NCBI RefSeq assembly: GCF_000429465.1
Contig: NZ_AUBX01000016.1
Span: forward strand, 124,001-188,000
Length of the DNA stretch: 64,000 nucleotides
Source of the DNA: Algoriphagus vanfongensis DSM 17529
GTDB lineage: Bacteria > Bacteroidota > Bacteroidia > Cytophagales > Cyclobacteriaceae
Direction of reading: 5' to 3'
Part shown: one piece after another, positions 23,025 to 32,925 of the stretch
How the letters are laid out: each line of letters starts with the position of its first letter
Numbering within the stretch: position 1 is the first letter of the stretch
Position numbers and translations under genes: made by a program
The notes under the pieces: generated by a model
Databases searched by the model: none
The model's input: the letters and a program-made list of their open reading frames with translations, nothing else
Told to the model about the DNA's origin: nothing

Positions 23025-24566
23025 TTAATCCATTCCACCTTTTCTGGTAGGGGATCGTTGGGCAGGCCACTCGGTAGGCTCGCCGTTTCTTCCGATCGGT
23101 ACGCGTACTTCTCTGGATACCATCTCAGGCTCTTCGCAGGCCATGTATACCATGATGGCTGCCATGATCACGTTGTTTTGTACATCGTCAAAAACAATTT
23201 TATCATACGTATCCAAATTGGTGTGCCAGGTATAGTTAAAGTAAGACCAACTCAAAGAGCTCAATGAGAAGGCTGGTACTCCTGCCGCTACAAATGAAGC
23301 GTAGTCAGAACCACCACCTCCAGGATTGCCTGGGAAGCTAGTTTCGATATCTCTGGTGATGTCTCTTGGCACCTTGGACATCCATCTGCCCAAGTACTCA
23401 TAGCTATCCACGAAACCTTGACCTGAAACATTTGCCACGCGGCCTGTGCCGTTGTCTTGATTGAAAAGCGCTTGGATTTTCTCCATCATCTCTGGATGAT
23501 CTTCTACGAAAGCTCTTGATCCGTTCAACCCTTGCTCTTCAGAACCCCAATGTCCTACCAAGATGGTTCTCTTAGGATTTGGGTATACTTCTTTCAACAC
23601 TCGCATCACTTCCATCATCATGATGGTGCCGGTTCCATTGTCAGTAGCACCTGTACCACCGTCCCAAGAGTCAAAGTGAGCTGAAAGCATGACATACTCA
23701 TCTGGCTTTTCAGTTCCTTTGATTTCAGCAATTGTATTGAAAGTCGGCTGAACACCAGTTTCTTTAGATTGAGCGTTCAGGTTGATCACTGGTTTTTTAC
23801 CGCTTTCAGCCAGTCTGTACAACATGCCATAATCTTCCAAAGAAAGATCTACAGTTGGGACGTTTTTGGTGTAGGCAGAGAAAATCTTATTGGCACCAAA
23901 ACCTCTTGACCAGTAGCTGGTGATGATACCCAATGCACCAGCTTCTTCCAAAGCTTGCGGAAGCTCTCTTCTACCGAGGCCAGTTGCTTCGACTCTTTTG
24001 TTCCAAGCTTCTTCGAAAGCAGCTCTTTCCTCTTTCATTTTCGCGAAAGACTCATCAGTAGCCCACTCCTCCCAGTTGTAGTCAGGACGACCAGTGTATT
24101 GAGGAACAGAGATCATGACGTATTTCCCTTTTACGTTGGGTAGCCAAGCTTTAAATCCAGCTTCGTCTGCCACTTCAGGAAGAGTCACCACTTCACCTTT
24201 TGCTCCTCCTTGTGGGGATGCCGGAGACCAAGCTAGCTGCATGCCAGCAAGAGATCTCACCCAAGGCTCGACCATATCGATGTGCGTGATGCCGCGATCC
24301 CATCCTCTCCACTCACCCCACTGCTCGTTGCGGGCTTCGATTCCCCAGGATTGGTACTTTTCTACCGCCCAGTCATGAGCTTGCTGCATTTGAGGAGATC
24401 CGACCAGTCTCGGTCCGATTCCGTCCATCAGTTCGTGCCCGATTTCTCTCAATTGCGAGTTTTCGGTTTCTTCTTTGATGATTTTTTCGATCACCGGATC
24501 TTGAGCTTGTGCATTGACAGCAAAAAGCAGCATCAAGCCCATTCCAGCTAGGTAGCGTTTCTTCAT
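23025..24566 (-). CDS. M28 family zinc aminopeptidase
   Basis: Exported metallopeptidase of 513 aa. Signal peptide MKKRYLAGMGLMLLFAVNAQA. Zinc ligands of the M28 fold are visible: His and Asp in SAHFDSWDGGTGATDNGTG, Glu-Glu in GSEEQGLNG, Asp in GGGSDYASF, and His in YTWHTNLDTYD. A protease-associated-type insert precedes the catalytic domain. The ATG at 24566 is chosen because it begins the signal peptide. It faces the ebo cluster divergently. Confidence 0.93.
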   Translation of the reverse strand: MKKRYLAGMGLMLLFAVNAQAQDPVIEKIIKEETENSQLREIGHELMDGIGPRLVGSPQMQQAHDWAVEKYQSWGIEARNEQWGEWRGWDRGITHIDMVEPWVRSLAGMQLAWSPASPQGGAKGEVVTLPEVADEAGFKAWLPNVKGKYVMISVPQYTGRPDYNWEEWATDESFAKMKEERAAFEEAWNKRVEATGLGRRELPQALEEAGALGIITSYWSRGFGANKIFSAYTKNVPTVDLSLEDYGMLYRLAESGKKPVINLNAQSKETGVQPTFNTIAEIKGTEKPDEYVMLSAHFDSWDGGTGATDNGTGTIMMMEVMRVLKEVYPNPKRTILVGHWGSEEQGLNGSRAFVEDHPEMMEKIQALFNQDNGTGRVANVSGQGFVDSYEYLGRWMSKVPRDITRDIETSFPGNPGGGGSDYASFVAAGVPAFSLSSLSWSYFNYTWHTNLDTYDKIVFDDVQNNVIMAAIMVYMACEEPEMVSREVRVPIGRNGEPTEWPAQRSPTRKGGMD

Positions 24567-24777
24567 AGTTTTTAAATTAGAATTTAAAATTACTGCAATA
24601 GGAAAAAATATCTGAACCGCTGGTGGAATCAAAAGATGGATTTGTGGACAGGGCAGGCCAATTCTATGATTTTTCTCATAAAGGAATCAAAACTGGGGGC
24701 CATTCCTCCCAAACAGGGTGCATTTTGTCAGAGGATTGAGTTTATTTGAGAATTCAAGAATCAGTATTCGTAAATAG

Positions 24778-25665
24778 ATGGCATCTACTCAAGATATACG
24801 CGCATTCCTTTCTGGAATATTATCTAAAAATGCAGCAGAAAAGTCAATGCTTTGGCTTTTGCAGAAATCTGAAAAAATCCAATCTACGGGATCTCAAACT
24901 GCTTTCTTTCTGGCATTCAGTCAGGCTTCCCGTTTTTTTGACAAGGGGATGTTGGTGCTGGATGAGACAGAAAAGAAAGAGGCTCATCAACTAGTCGAAG
25001 GATATGAGCCTGAATTTTGGAATGTGCTTCAAACTGCACGGACCTATTTGCTTTTGTCTTTTCCTCAGGAAAAGGAGGCGTGGTTTGCTGCAGTCAATCA
25101 GCTTTTTGAAACTGCCGACATGCACGAGCACCAAGCGCTATTTGCAGCTTTGCCTTTGATGCCGTTTCAGGAGGATTTGATCGATCGGGCGATAGATGGA
25201 TGTAGAACCAACGTGGCGCTGATTTTCGATGCGATTGCCCTGAACAATCCTTATCCCGCTAAGTATTTTCCGGAAGCCAACTGGAATCAAATGGTGCTTA
25301 AGGCTGTTTTCATGCAGCGTCCCTTGTATAGAATCCAAAGTCAGGATGCGAGAAGCAATCCAGCTTTGGCTGAAATTGCAAGAGATTTTGCTCACGAAAG
25401 ATGGGCGGCTGGTAGAAATGTGATGCCTGAGCTGTGGCGATTAGTCTCTCCATTCTTGAATGAAAAATACTTGCAAGATCTGCAAAAAGTCATGAGCTCC
25501 AAGGATGAGCTAGAGTTGGCCGGAGGAGCTTTGGCGCTCTTCAATGGGCCTTCAGGGACAGGAAAGACGGTTTTGGGTAAATTTCCTACCTTAGTATCAC
25601 AAATTGAATCTGGTACGATCACCTGGGAAACCGTAGGGAAGGAGTACCAGAAAACCCGAGTTTAA
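24778..25665 (+). CDS. eboA: EboA domain protein
   Basis: First gene of a complete ebo cluster, 295 aa, mostly alpha-helical, with no signal peptide or membrane segment and no known catalytic motif. I name it from its length, its helix-rich character and its place before eboB-F. In cyanobacteria the ebo genes are needed to deliver the scytonemin precursor to the periplasm; the role of EboA itself is unknown. The next gene starts 28 bases downstream. Confidence 0.85.
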   Translation: MASTQDIRAFLSGILSKNAAEKSMLWLLQKSEKIQSTGSQTAFFLAFSQASRFFDKGMLVLDETEKKEAHQLVEGYEPEFWNVLQTARTYLLLSFPQEKEAWFAAVNQLFETADMHEHQALFAALPLMPFQEDLIDRAIDGCRTNVALIFDAIALNNPYPAKYFPEANWNQMVLKAVFMQRPLYRIQSQDARSNPALAEIARDFAHERWAAGRNVMPELWRLVSPFLNEKYLQDLQKVMSSKDELELAGGALALFNGPSGTGKTVLGKFPTLVSQIESGTITWETVGKEYQKTRV

Positions 25666-25693
25666 AATAGAATTTATACAAAAAATAGAAGTC

Positions 25694-26605
25694 ATGTCCA
25701 TGTACATTGATCCACATATTCACCTGGTATCCCGCACGACGGATGATTACGAGGCGATGCAAAAGGCAGGTATCGTTGCGACTATTGAACCGGCATTCTG
25801 GCTGGGGCAGCCTCGTACTGAAGTTGGGAGTTTCAAAGATTATTTCAGTACGCTTGTTGGCTGGGAACGATTCAGAGCAAGTCAGTTCGGCATCGTTCAC
25901 TACTGCACGATGGGCTTGAACTCCAAAGAGGCCAATAATATTGCTCTAGCTGAGCAAGTGATGGAATTGCTTCCGCTCTATGTTGGAAAAGAAGGCGTAG
26001 TAGCAATCGGTGAGATTGGATATGACGATCAAACTGAGGCCGAAGATAGATTCTACAGAGAGCAGCTGGAATTAGCAAAAGAAGTAGATCTCCCAGTGTT
26101 GATCCATACCCCTCACAGAGATAAGAAAAAAGGAACCTACAGATCCATGGATGTGGCTGAAGAGCATGGAATGGACCCGGGATGGATCATCGTAGATCAT
26201 AACAATGAAGAGACGGTCAAAGAAGTTTTAGATCGTGGATATTGGGCTGGATTCACCATTTACCCTCATACTAAAATGGGTTCTGAGCGAATGGTCGAGA
26301 TCGTAAAGCAATACGGTCCAGAGAGGATTATCGTCAATTCCGCTGCGGATTGGGGTATTTCGGATCCTTTGGCAGTGCCAAAAACAGCTGATTTGATGCG
26401 AAAAATGGGAATCCCTGAGGAGCATGTCCAAATGGTGACTTATAGAAATGCGCTTACGGCATTTTCACTTTCCGGACAAATGGACGAAAACGACTGGCTT
26501 CAAGCTCCGCCAATCGATCAAACTAAAAAGCTTAGCGGAAACTCTGTGCTTCGTGGAGGTCAGGTGCCAAGAGTCGAAGGGCCAGCAGACCGAGTAGAAA
26601 ATTAA
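25694..26605 (+). CDS. eboB: TatD-family metal-dependent hydrolase (EboB)
   Basis: TIM-barrel hydrolase of 303 aa with the TatD-type metal ligands: DPHIHL at residues 6-11, GEIGYD, IHTPH, VDHNNEE and SAADWG. Cytoplasmic, no signal peptide. Ebo clusters carry this gene as the second member. The substrate is unknown; assignment as EboB rests on fold plus context. The gap to eboC is three bases. Confidence 0.9.
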   Translation: MSMYIDPHIHLVSRTTDDYEAMQKAGIVATIEPAFWLGQPRTEVGSFKDYFSTLVGWERFRASQFGIVHYCTMGLNSKEANNIALAEQVMELLPLYVGKEGVVAIGEIGYDDQTEAEDRFYREQLELAKEVDLPVLIHTPHRDKKKGTYRSMDVAEEHGMDPGWIIVDHNNEETVKEVLDRGYWAGFTIYPHTKMGSERMVEIVKQYGPERIIVNSAADWGISDPLAVPKTADLMRKMGIPEEHVQMVTYRNALTAFSLSGQMDENDWLQAPPIDQTKKLSGNSVLRGGQVPRVEGPADRVEN

Positions 26606-26608
26606 TTT

Positions 26609-27523
26609 ATGGCAAAAGGAGGAATTTTTCCATACCTACAGCTAACCCGCCCAGCCAATGTAGTCACAGCGATTGCAGACATCTGGGCGGGTTTTGCTAT
26701 TGCTGGAGGATGGAGTTATATGATTTCCAATTGGGAAAAAGGAAGTGCGGATTTCTGGCAAAATCTGCTCTGGCTCTCTTTAAGTACGATTGGCTTATAC
26801 GCTGGAGGCGTAGCCTTCAATGATATTGCAGATGCTGAGTTGGATGCCGTAGAGCGACCAGAAAGACCGATTCCAAGTGGCAGAGCCAGCAAAAGTACTG
26901 CGATTATCTTCGCTACTTCCTTGTTAGTCTTTGGAGTAGCTATGGCTTTTCTGGTGAATTGGATTGCCGGAGTTTTGGCAATTGCAGTTTCGCTTTGTGC
27001 TTTGCTTTATGATTACTGGGGAAAGCATCAGTCTATCTTAGGTCCGATCAATATGGGACTTTGCCGTACAGGGAATTTGCTTTTGGGAGTAGCTGTCGCT
27101 CCGGAAGTCTTGGAAAAGCTCTGGCCAATTGGTGTTTTACCTTTGATTTATGTGGCGGCTATCACGATGGTCAGCCGGGGAGAAGTGCATGGCAAAAACA
27201 AAAAGGCACTCTATGGAGGCTTTTTCATGTATATCTCTGTGGTTTTGGCGATCTACGGATTGGCAAAATTTCAAGGGCCGGATTACAAAGAAGTATTTCC
27301 CTTCCTAGTTCTTTTGAGTTATATGATTTTTCCTCCTTTGGGAAAAGCTATCAAGACTCAAGACCCAAAAATGATCGGAAAGTCGGTGAAAGCTGCGGTA
27401 ATTTCCTTGATTATTGTCAATTCATCTCTCGCGGCCGCCTTTGCAGGATGGGAAATTGGCGCAATTGTTTTATTGTTGCTTCCTATTTCTTTATGGCTGG
27501 CTAAAAAGTTTGCCGTGACTTGA
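26609..27523 (+). CDS. eboC: UbiA-like membrane prenyltransferase (EboC)
   Basis: Integral membrane protein of 304 aa with about nine helices. It carries the UbiA Asp-rich motif NDIADAELDAVERPERPIP near residue 72 and the second conserved region YDYWGK near residue 135. UbiA enzymes move prenyl chains to an acceptor; the substrate in ebo clusters has not been fixed. Tight spacing to eboB and a 65-base gap to eboD support one transcript. Confidence 0.92.
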   Translation: MAKGGIFPYLQLTRPANVVTAIADIWAGFAIAGGWSYMISNWEKGSADFWQNLLWLSLSTIGLYAGGVAFNDIADAELDAVERPERPIPSGRASKSTAIIFATSLLVFGVAMAFLVNWIAGVLAIAVSLCALLYDYWGKHQSILGPINMGLCRTGNLLLGVAVAPEVLEKLWPIGVLPLIYVAAITMVSRGEVHGKNKKALYGGFFMYISVVLAIYGLAKFQGPDYKEVFPFLVLLSYMIFPPLGKAIKTQDPKMIGKSVKAAVISLIIVNSSLAAAFAGWEIGAIVLLLLPISLWLAKKFAVT

Positions 27524-27588
27524 TTTACTTTGGGCTTGGTTTTCAATTCGTTTGAGAACTTTCTGACCCTACAATTCCTTTCAATTGC

Positions 27589-28740
27589 ATGAATACCCTA
27601 ATTAAGCAGCGATTTTCGGTACCCTTTGAGTACCCGGTGTGTTTTACTGAGAATATTTTTGACCCGAGTAATCGGAGTTTTGCTGCATTGCTGGATCAAG
27701 GGAAGCAGGTCAAAGCCTATTTCGTGATCGATAGTGGTGTGGCTGACTCGCATCCTGATTTGATCCAAAAAATCCAGGAATATGCTAAAGCTTATGAGTC
27801 TATTTTTTATGTATGTGCGGAGCCTTTAGTGGTGCCGGGTGGAGAAGCTTGTAAAAACGATCCTTCAGTTTATGAAAAAATCGTGGAGGCCACCCATATA
27901 CACGGGATAGACCGACATTCCTATATCGTGGCGATTGGTGGCGGTGCTGTATTGGATATGGTTGGCTTTGCTGCAGCTATTTCTCACAGAGGTATTCGTT
28001 TGGTCAGAGTCCCGACTACTGTCCTTTCTCAAAATGACTCAGGTGTAGGGGTGAAAAATTCTGTGAATGCCTTTGGTAAAAAGAACTACCTCGGCACATT
28101 TACGGTCCCAGTGGCGGTAATCAATGATTTTGAGTTTTTGAAAACATTGGATGATAGAGACTGGAGATCTGGAATTTCTGAAGCTATCAAAGTGGCTTTG
28201 ATCAAGGATTTGTCCTTTTTCGAGTGGTTAGAAGATAATGCTTTAGCGATGGCTGACCGTCAGATGAAGCCGATGCAAGAGCAAATCGTCCGATCTGCTC
28301 AGATGCATTTAGATCACATTGCTGGAAAGGATCCTTTCGAATTTGGTTCCTCCAGACCCTTGGATTTTGGTCATTGGGCTGCTCATAAGTTGGAGCATTT
28401 GAGTGATTATCGTGTGCGTCACGGAGAGGCTGTTGCCTTGGGGATTGCATTGGATTCTACCTATTCTTATTTGAAAGGAATGATCAGCAAGCAAGATCTG
28501 GATCGGGTCATTGCACTGATTCAAAATCTCGGTTTCGAACTATATCAACCTGAACTTTCCGGCGAAAATCTACTCAAAGGTCTGAAGGAATTTCAGGAGC
28601 ATCTGGGAGGTCAGTTGACCATTATGCTTTTGGAAAAACTGGGTAAAGGAGTAGAGGTACATGAAATGGATCATGAGCTGATCCTCAAAGCCATTGGCAT
28701 GCTCCAGGAATGGAATGCTTTGGCTCCCACAAAACACTAA
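27589..28740 (+). CDS. eboD: 3-dehydroquinate-synthase-like sugar cyclase (EboD)
   Basis: NAD-dependent cyclase family, 383 aa. The NAD-binding glycine motif GGGAVLDMVGFAA is near residue 125, followed by RVPTTVLSQNDSGVGVKN. Zinc ligands are visible in FGHWAAHKLE and RHGEAVALG. It is unlikely to be the housekeeping AroB since it lies inside ebo; a sugar-phosphate cyclisation is plausible. The following gene starts three bases later. Confidence 0.92.
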   Translation: MNTLIKQRFSVPFEYPVCFTENIFDPSNRSFAALLDQGKQVKAYFVIDSGVADSHPDLIQKIQEYAKAYESIFYVCAEPLVVPGGEACKNDPSVYEKIVEATHIHGIDRHSYIVAIGGGAVLDMVGFAAAISHRGIRLVRVPTTVLSQNDSGVGVKNSVNAFGKKNYLGTFTVPVAVINDFEFLKTLDDRDWRSGISEAIKVALIKDLSFFEWLEDNALAMADRQMKPMQEQIVRSAQMHLDHIAGKDPFEFGSSRPLDFGHWAAHKLEHLSDYRVRHGEAVALGIALDSTYSYLKGMISKQDLDRVIALIQNLGFELYQPELSGENLLKGLKEFQEHLGGQLTIMLLEKLGKGVEVHEMDHELILKAIGMLQEWNALAPTKH

Positions 28741-28743
28741 TTC

Positions 28744-29946
28744 ATGCAGTTTTCAAACTTTCATTTAAGCTATTGTAGCAATATCCATCCTGGTGAAAGC
28801 TGGGAGGCTACTTTTGAAAATTTAAAACATTATATCCCGGAGGTTCGAAAAAACTTGGATTTTAAAGGACCATTTGGAATCGGTTTGAGACTTTCTCATG
28901 AGGCAAGTCTGATTTTGCAAAAGCCAGAAGAATTGGCTCGTTTTCAAACTTGGCTTCAAGAGGAAAATGCATACGTCTTTACCCTGAATGGATTTCCATA
29001 CGGGGACTTTCACAGAACGGTAGTCAAAGACCAAGTTCATTTTCCTGATTGGACGACTCCTGAGCGTAAAGATTATACCATACGATCTTTCAAGATTTTA
29101 GCTCAATTGCTTCCAGAAGGTCAAGATGGAGGAATTTCTACCTCACCTATTTCCTACAGACATTGGTTCAAGACTCAAGAAGCTTTTGGTCAAGGAATGG
29201 AGGTGGCTACTTCCCATTTGATGGAAGTGGTGACCGAACTTGCAAAGATTGAAGCTGAAACCGGTAAGTTATTGCATCTGGATATCGAGCCGGAGCCGGA
29301 TGGAATTCTGGAAAATTCCGATGAAATGGTCTGGTTGTTCACTGATTGGCTTTTGCCAAAAGGAGCTCCAGAGTTGGCAAAAGCCTTAGGGATTAGTGTA
29401 GAAGAATCAGAAACATTGATTAAGCGTCATATTCAGGTTTGCTATGATGTGTGTCATTTCGCTATCGTCTATGAAAAGCCTGAAGAGACATTTGAGAAGT
29501 TTGCGAAAGCAGGAATCAAAATTGGGAAGGTTCAGATCTCAGCAGCCTTGAAATTGATGTTGGATCAGGATAGAGGGGTTCTTAAGAATCAACTGTCTGA
29601 ATTTGCTGAGTCAACCTACCTTCATCAAGTAGTGGGTAGAAATACGGATGGAAGCTTGATTTCCTATCCAGATCTTCTGCCGGCTTTGGAAAAACTGGAG
29701 GATGCGAAAGAAGAGGAGTGGAGAATTCATTTCCATGTTCCTGTTTTCATGAAAAAATATGGTGAGTTTGAATCCACCAACTTCCTGATTGAAGAGGTAT
29801 TGAAAGTGCTTCAATCACAACCAGAATTAAGCAATCATTTGGAGGTAGAAACTTATACTTGGGAAGTTTTGCCTCCAGAATCCAGACTTCCTTTGGCTGA
29901 ATCGATCAGCAGGGAATTGGCCTGGGTTATGTCACAATTGAATTAA
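28744..29946 (+). CDS. eboE: EboE, xylose-isomerase-like TIM barrel
   Basis: Soluble TIM-barrel protein of 400 aa. Ligand-like residues are seen in LHLDIEPEPDG, CYDVCHFAI and KVQISAAL, as in sugar isomerase/epimerase-type barrels. This protein is annotated in related ebo clusters as the metabolite traffic protein EboE. The reaction is unknown. It is flanked by eboD (three-base gap) and eboF (one-base gap). Confidence 0.9.
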   Translation: MQFSNFHLSYCSNIHPGESWEATFENLKHYIPEVRKNLDFKGPFGIGLRLSHEASLILQKPEELARFQTWLQEENAYVFTLNGFPYGDFHRTVVKDQVHFPDWTTPERKDYTIRSFKILAQLLPEGQDGGISTSPISYRHWFKTQEAFGQGMEVATSHLMEVVTELAKIEAETGKLLHLDIEPEPDGILENSDEMVWLFTDWLLPKGAPELAKALGISVEESETLIKRHIQVCYDVCHFAIVYEKPEETFEKFAKAGIKIGKVQISAALKLMLDQDRGVLKNQLSEFAESTYLHQVVGRNTDGSLISYPDLLPALEKLEDAKEEEWRIHFHVPVFMKKYGEFESTNFLIEEVLKVLQSQPELSNHLEVETYTWEVLPPESRLPLAESISRELAWVMSQLN

Positions 29947-29947
29947 G

Positions 29948-31318
29948 ATGCAAAAGACTGTCGTTATTGATATCGTAGCTTTGTCCTCCAGAGTAATCGG
30001 AGAGCATACGCCATTTTTAAAATCTTGGATGGATAAGCAGAAAAAGGCCGTAGTTGAGCCTGTACTTCCTGCTGTTACTTGTAGTGCCCAATCCGCTTAT
30101 TTGACTGGTGAAATGCCTGCCAAGAATGGAATCGTTGGCAATGGCTGGTATTTTCAGGATGAATGTGAGATCAAATTCTGGCGTCAGTCAAACCGTCTGG
30201 TTCAGTCTCCAAAAATCTGGGAAAAGCTAAAGGCCGAAAATCCTGAGTTTACCTGTGCCAATATGTTTTGGTGGTATAATATGTACTCTTCCGTGGACTA
30301 TGCGGTGACTCCTCGGCCTTTGTATCCTTCTGATGGGCGAAAACTCCCAGATTGTCATAGCCAACCGATGGAGTTGCGAGATAGACTCCAAAAAGAATTG
30401 GGACAGTTTCCTTTGTTTTCATTCTGGGGGCCAAATGCTAACTCAAGTTCTACCAAGTGGATTGCTGATGCTGCTAAGAAGGTCGATGAATGGTACAATC
30501 CGACTTTAAATCTGATCTATCTTCCGCATTTGGATTATGGGCTTCAGAAATATGGGATTGATTTCGAAAATATCGGGAAGGATCTGAAGGAAATTGACGA
30601 TATCGTCAAGGATTTGATCACCTATTTCGAAACTGCAGGCGCTCAGGTATTAGTGCTTTCGGAGTATGGGATTACCTCAGTTTCCAAACCTATTCATATC
30701 AATCGTCTCCTACGGTCTGCAGGATGGATAGAGGTGAAAAATGAACTGGGGCTGGAGACACTGGATGCTGGAACATCCAAAGCATTTGCAGTCTCGGATC
30801 ACCAATTGGCCCATGTTCATATCCAAGATCCTGCAATCTATGATCAAGTGAAAAGTCTGTTGGAGAATACTCCTGGGATAGAGTTGGTTTTGGATGACAA
30901 GGGAAAGAAAAAATACGGATTGGATCATGAGAGATCCGGTGATTTGGTAGTAGTTGCTGATAAGGATTCCTGGTTTACATATTATTTCTGGTTGGATGAT
31001 GCCAAGGCTCCTGATTATGCCCGATGTGTAGATATTCACAAAAAACCGGGTTATGATCCGGTAGAATTGTTTTTGGATCCGAAGATCAAAGTTCCAATGC
31101 TAAAAGTGGGATCGAAAGTCTTAAAGAAGAAGTTGGGTTTTCGCTATTTGATGGATGTGATTCCGCTGGAAGCGGGCTTAGTGAAAGGAGCGCATGGTAG
31201 AATCCCCGAAGATGATTTGGATAAGCCGGTGTTGATCGGAAGTGAAAAATTGGTCAAAGAAGGGAAAATCCAGCCTACTGATGTTTTTGATGTGATTTAT
31301 AAAGCTGTAAAAGGCTAG
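29948..31318 (+). CDS. eboF: Nucleotide pyrophosphatase/phosphodiesterase-type phosphatase (EboF)
   Basis: Alkaline-phosphatase superfamily enzyme of 456 aa. The nucleophile is the Thr in PAVTCSAQSAYLTG near residue 40, the type used by nucleotide pyrophosphatases. Further metal ligands are in LPHLDYGLQKYG, SEYGI, DHQLAH and GAHGRIPEDD. No signal peptide is visible, so it should act in the cytoplasm. It is the last ebo gene; its stop TAG overlaps the stop of the convergent HD gene in the shared tetranucleotide CTAG. Confidence 0.92.
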   Translation: MQKTVVIDIVALSSRVIGEHTPFLKSWMDKQKKAVVEPVLPAVTCSAQSAYLTGEMPAKNGIVGNGWYFQDECEIKFWRQSNRLVQSPKIWEKLKAENPEFTCANMFWWYNMYSSVDYAVTPRPLYPSDGRKLPDCHSQPMELRDRLQKELGQFPLFSFWGPNANSSSTKWIADAAKKVDEWYNPTLNLIYLPHLDYGLQKYGIDFENIGKDLKEIDDIVKDLITYFETAGAQVLVLSEYGITSVSKPIHINRLLRSAGWIEVKNELGLETLDAGTSKAFAVSDHQLAHVHIQDPAIYDQVKSLLENTPGIELVLDDKGKKKYGLDHERSGDLVVVADKDSWFTYYFWLDDAKAPDYARCVDIHKKPGYDPVELFLDPKIKVPMLKVGSKVLKKKLGFRYLMDVIPLEAGLVKGAHGRIPEDDLDKPVLIGSEKLVKEGKIQPTDVFDVIYKAVKG

Positions 31319-31899
31319 GCAAGTTTCAGTTTCTCTTTGACGGACTGAATGTTTGCTTGCTTTTTGGGCTCTCTGTTCTTTTTGCAATACTCCGTGTGGT
31401 AGTGATGCTTATCCAGAAAAGTAAGCTGAAGCTCGTTCCAAGCTTGTTCAGATAGGTTGGGGTTGAAATGCTTCAGTTCTTCATACAAGGCATCCCCCTG
31501 TCTTTCGAAATCCTCCGTGCCTAGGTATTCCAAATCTGCATCGGCGATGATTCTTTCCAATTGATTGGTGGGGGATTGGGGGATTTGAGTGGCCATAATC
31601 ATTCCACAGATTACTTTCAGGTCATCTGCATTGAGTTCATCTTTCAGGTATTGTTTGGCAATACCACAGCCGATTTCTTCGTGGTTTTTTGGGTTTTCGA
31701 TAAAGCCTGTGTCATGAAAAAGGCAGGCCAGGCGGAGCAGTTCCAGTTCTTTTTCTGAGACGCCTTCGATTCGGGCCAAAAATTGGGCTTTTTGCAAGAC
31801 ATACTCGGTATGAGCCAGATTGTGGTAGGTCAGATAAGAAGGGAGATTTTCCAAGATCTCTCTGAATACCTTGGTTTTTAGCTGTTCAAAATCCATCAT
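31315..31899 (-). CDS. HD-domain phosphohydrolase
   Basis: Soluble HD-superfamily protein of 194 aa. The metal site is visible as H in TYHNLAHTEYV, HD in CLFHDTGF, and a later D in IIADADLEYLG. Such proteins cleave phosphomonoesters or phosphodiesters; the substrate is not predictable. Two ATGs are adjacent at the start; the first (31899) overlaps the stop of the YitT gene by four bases, so the two are co-translated. Confidence 0.88.
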   Translation of the reverse strand: MMDFEQLKTKVFREILENLPSYLTYHNLAHTEYVLQKAQFLARIEGVSEKELELLRLACLFHDTGFIENPKNHEEIGCGIAKQYLKDELNADDLKVICGMIMATQIPQSPTNQLERIIADADLEYLGTEDFERQGDALYEELKHFNPNLSEQAWNELQLTFLDKHHYHTEYCKKNREPKKQANIQSVKEKLKLA

Positions 31900-32792
31900 A
31901 CATGTTTCTTTCCTACTTGTTTGACTACTCCTCCTTTGACTTCCTTGATCGTCTGCACATAGAAGAATGCTTTGGGATCAATTTCCTGAATTGCCAATTT
32001 GATCCGGTGCACCTCTAGCCTGGTCACCACGGTCATGATGATATCGCAAGGATGCTTGATATGAAAGGTCTCAGGAAGATAACCTCTTTCTCCTTTATAT
32101 ACAGAGATAGCTTTTCCGAAATCTTTCACAATAAGTTCTTTTACCTGCTCGTGCTCTTTGGAGATGATCGTGAGGGCAGTGTATTCTTCAAATCCTTCGA
32201 CAATGTAATCTGTGGTTTTGATGGCCGTGAAGTAGGTCAATATAGAATACATGGCAGGTTCTATGCCAAAGACATACGCAGCAGAAAGCATGATAAGTGA
32301 ATTGAGAAACACTGTGATCTCGCTTGCCGTAAGTGCTGAGTTTTTGTGAAAATATTCAGTAATCACTTCAAAACCGTCAATTAGTCCGCCTCCACGAATA
32401 ATCAACCCAATGCCTGTTCCCATGAGAAACCCACCAAAAACAGCGATCAGCACTTTGTCTTCGGTGACGGTCGGTACCTCTAGAAAATAAAGGACCAGAA
32501 CCAAAAGAAAGATTGAAAATGCGGACTGAACTGCAAAAGTCTTTCCGATCATTTTCCAGGCCATAAAAAGAAAGGGGAGATTGATCACGACCAAAAGGAG
32601 ATTGAGGTCTATGCCCAAACCCAAATTGACCAAAATAGCGATCCCCGTGACTCCTCCATCCAGAAATTTATTGGGAAGCATAAATGCTTTGAGTGCTATG
32701 GCTGCCAAGGCTACTCCACCTATCGTGTAGATCAGAGAGTGCGGAGAAACGATGGACTTCCAATCAACCGAAGCAACTGACTTATCTTTCAT
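31896..32792 (-). CDS. YitT family membrane protein (DUF161/DUF2179)
   Basis: Protein of 298 aa with about six membrane helices in the first 200 residues (GGVALAAIALKAFMLP and others; GGGLIDGFEVITEYF is characteristic) and a C-terminal DUF2179 domain of about 80 residues. The transported substrate of the family is unknown. ATG 32792 is used. It forms an overlapping pair with the HD phosphohydrolase. Confidence 0.9.
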   Translation of the reverse strand: MKDKSVASVDWKSIVSPHSLIYTIGGVALAAIALKAFMLPNKFLDGGVTGIAILVNLGLGIDLNLLLVVINLPFLFMAWKMIGKTFAVQSAFSIFLLVLVLYFLEVPTVTEDKVLIAVFGGFLMGTGIGLIIRGGGLIDGFEVITEYFHKNSALTASEITVFLNSLIMLSAAYVFGIEPAMYSILTYFTAIKTTDYIVEGFEEYTALTIISKEHEQVKELIVKDFGKAISVYKGERGYLPETFHIKHPCDIIMTVVTRLEVHRIKLAIQEIDPKAFFYVQTIKEVKGGVVKQVGKKHV

Positions 32793-32925
32793 CAAAAAGC
32801 CAGGTTAAAAAAGAATACAATTGATTTTGATTGAAGCATTTCAGTAGATCAGGTAGCAATTTCAAATGAAGAAAATAATTAATTGTTAGTTAGGCAAGGC
32901 CTCATTCTATTTATTTCCAGGAAGG

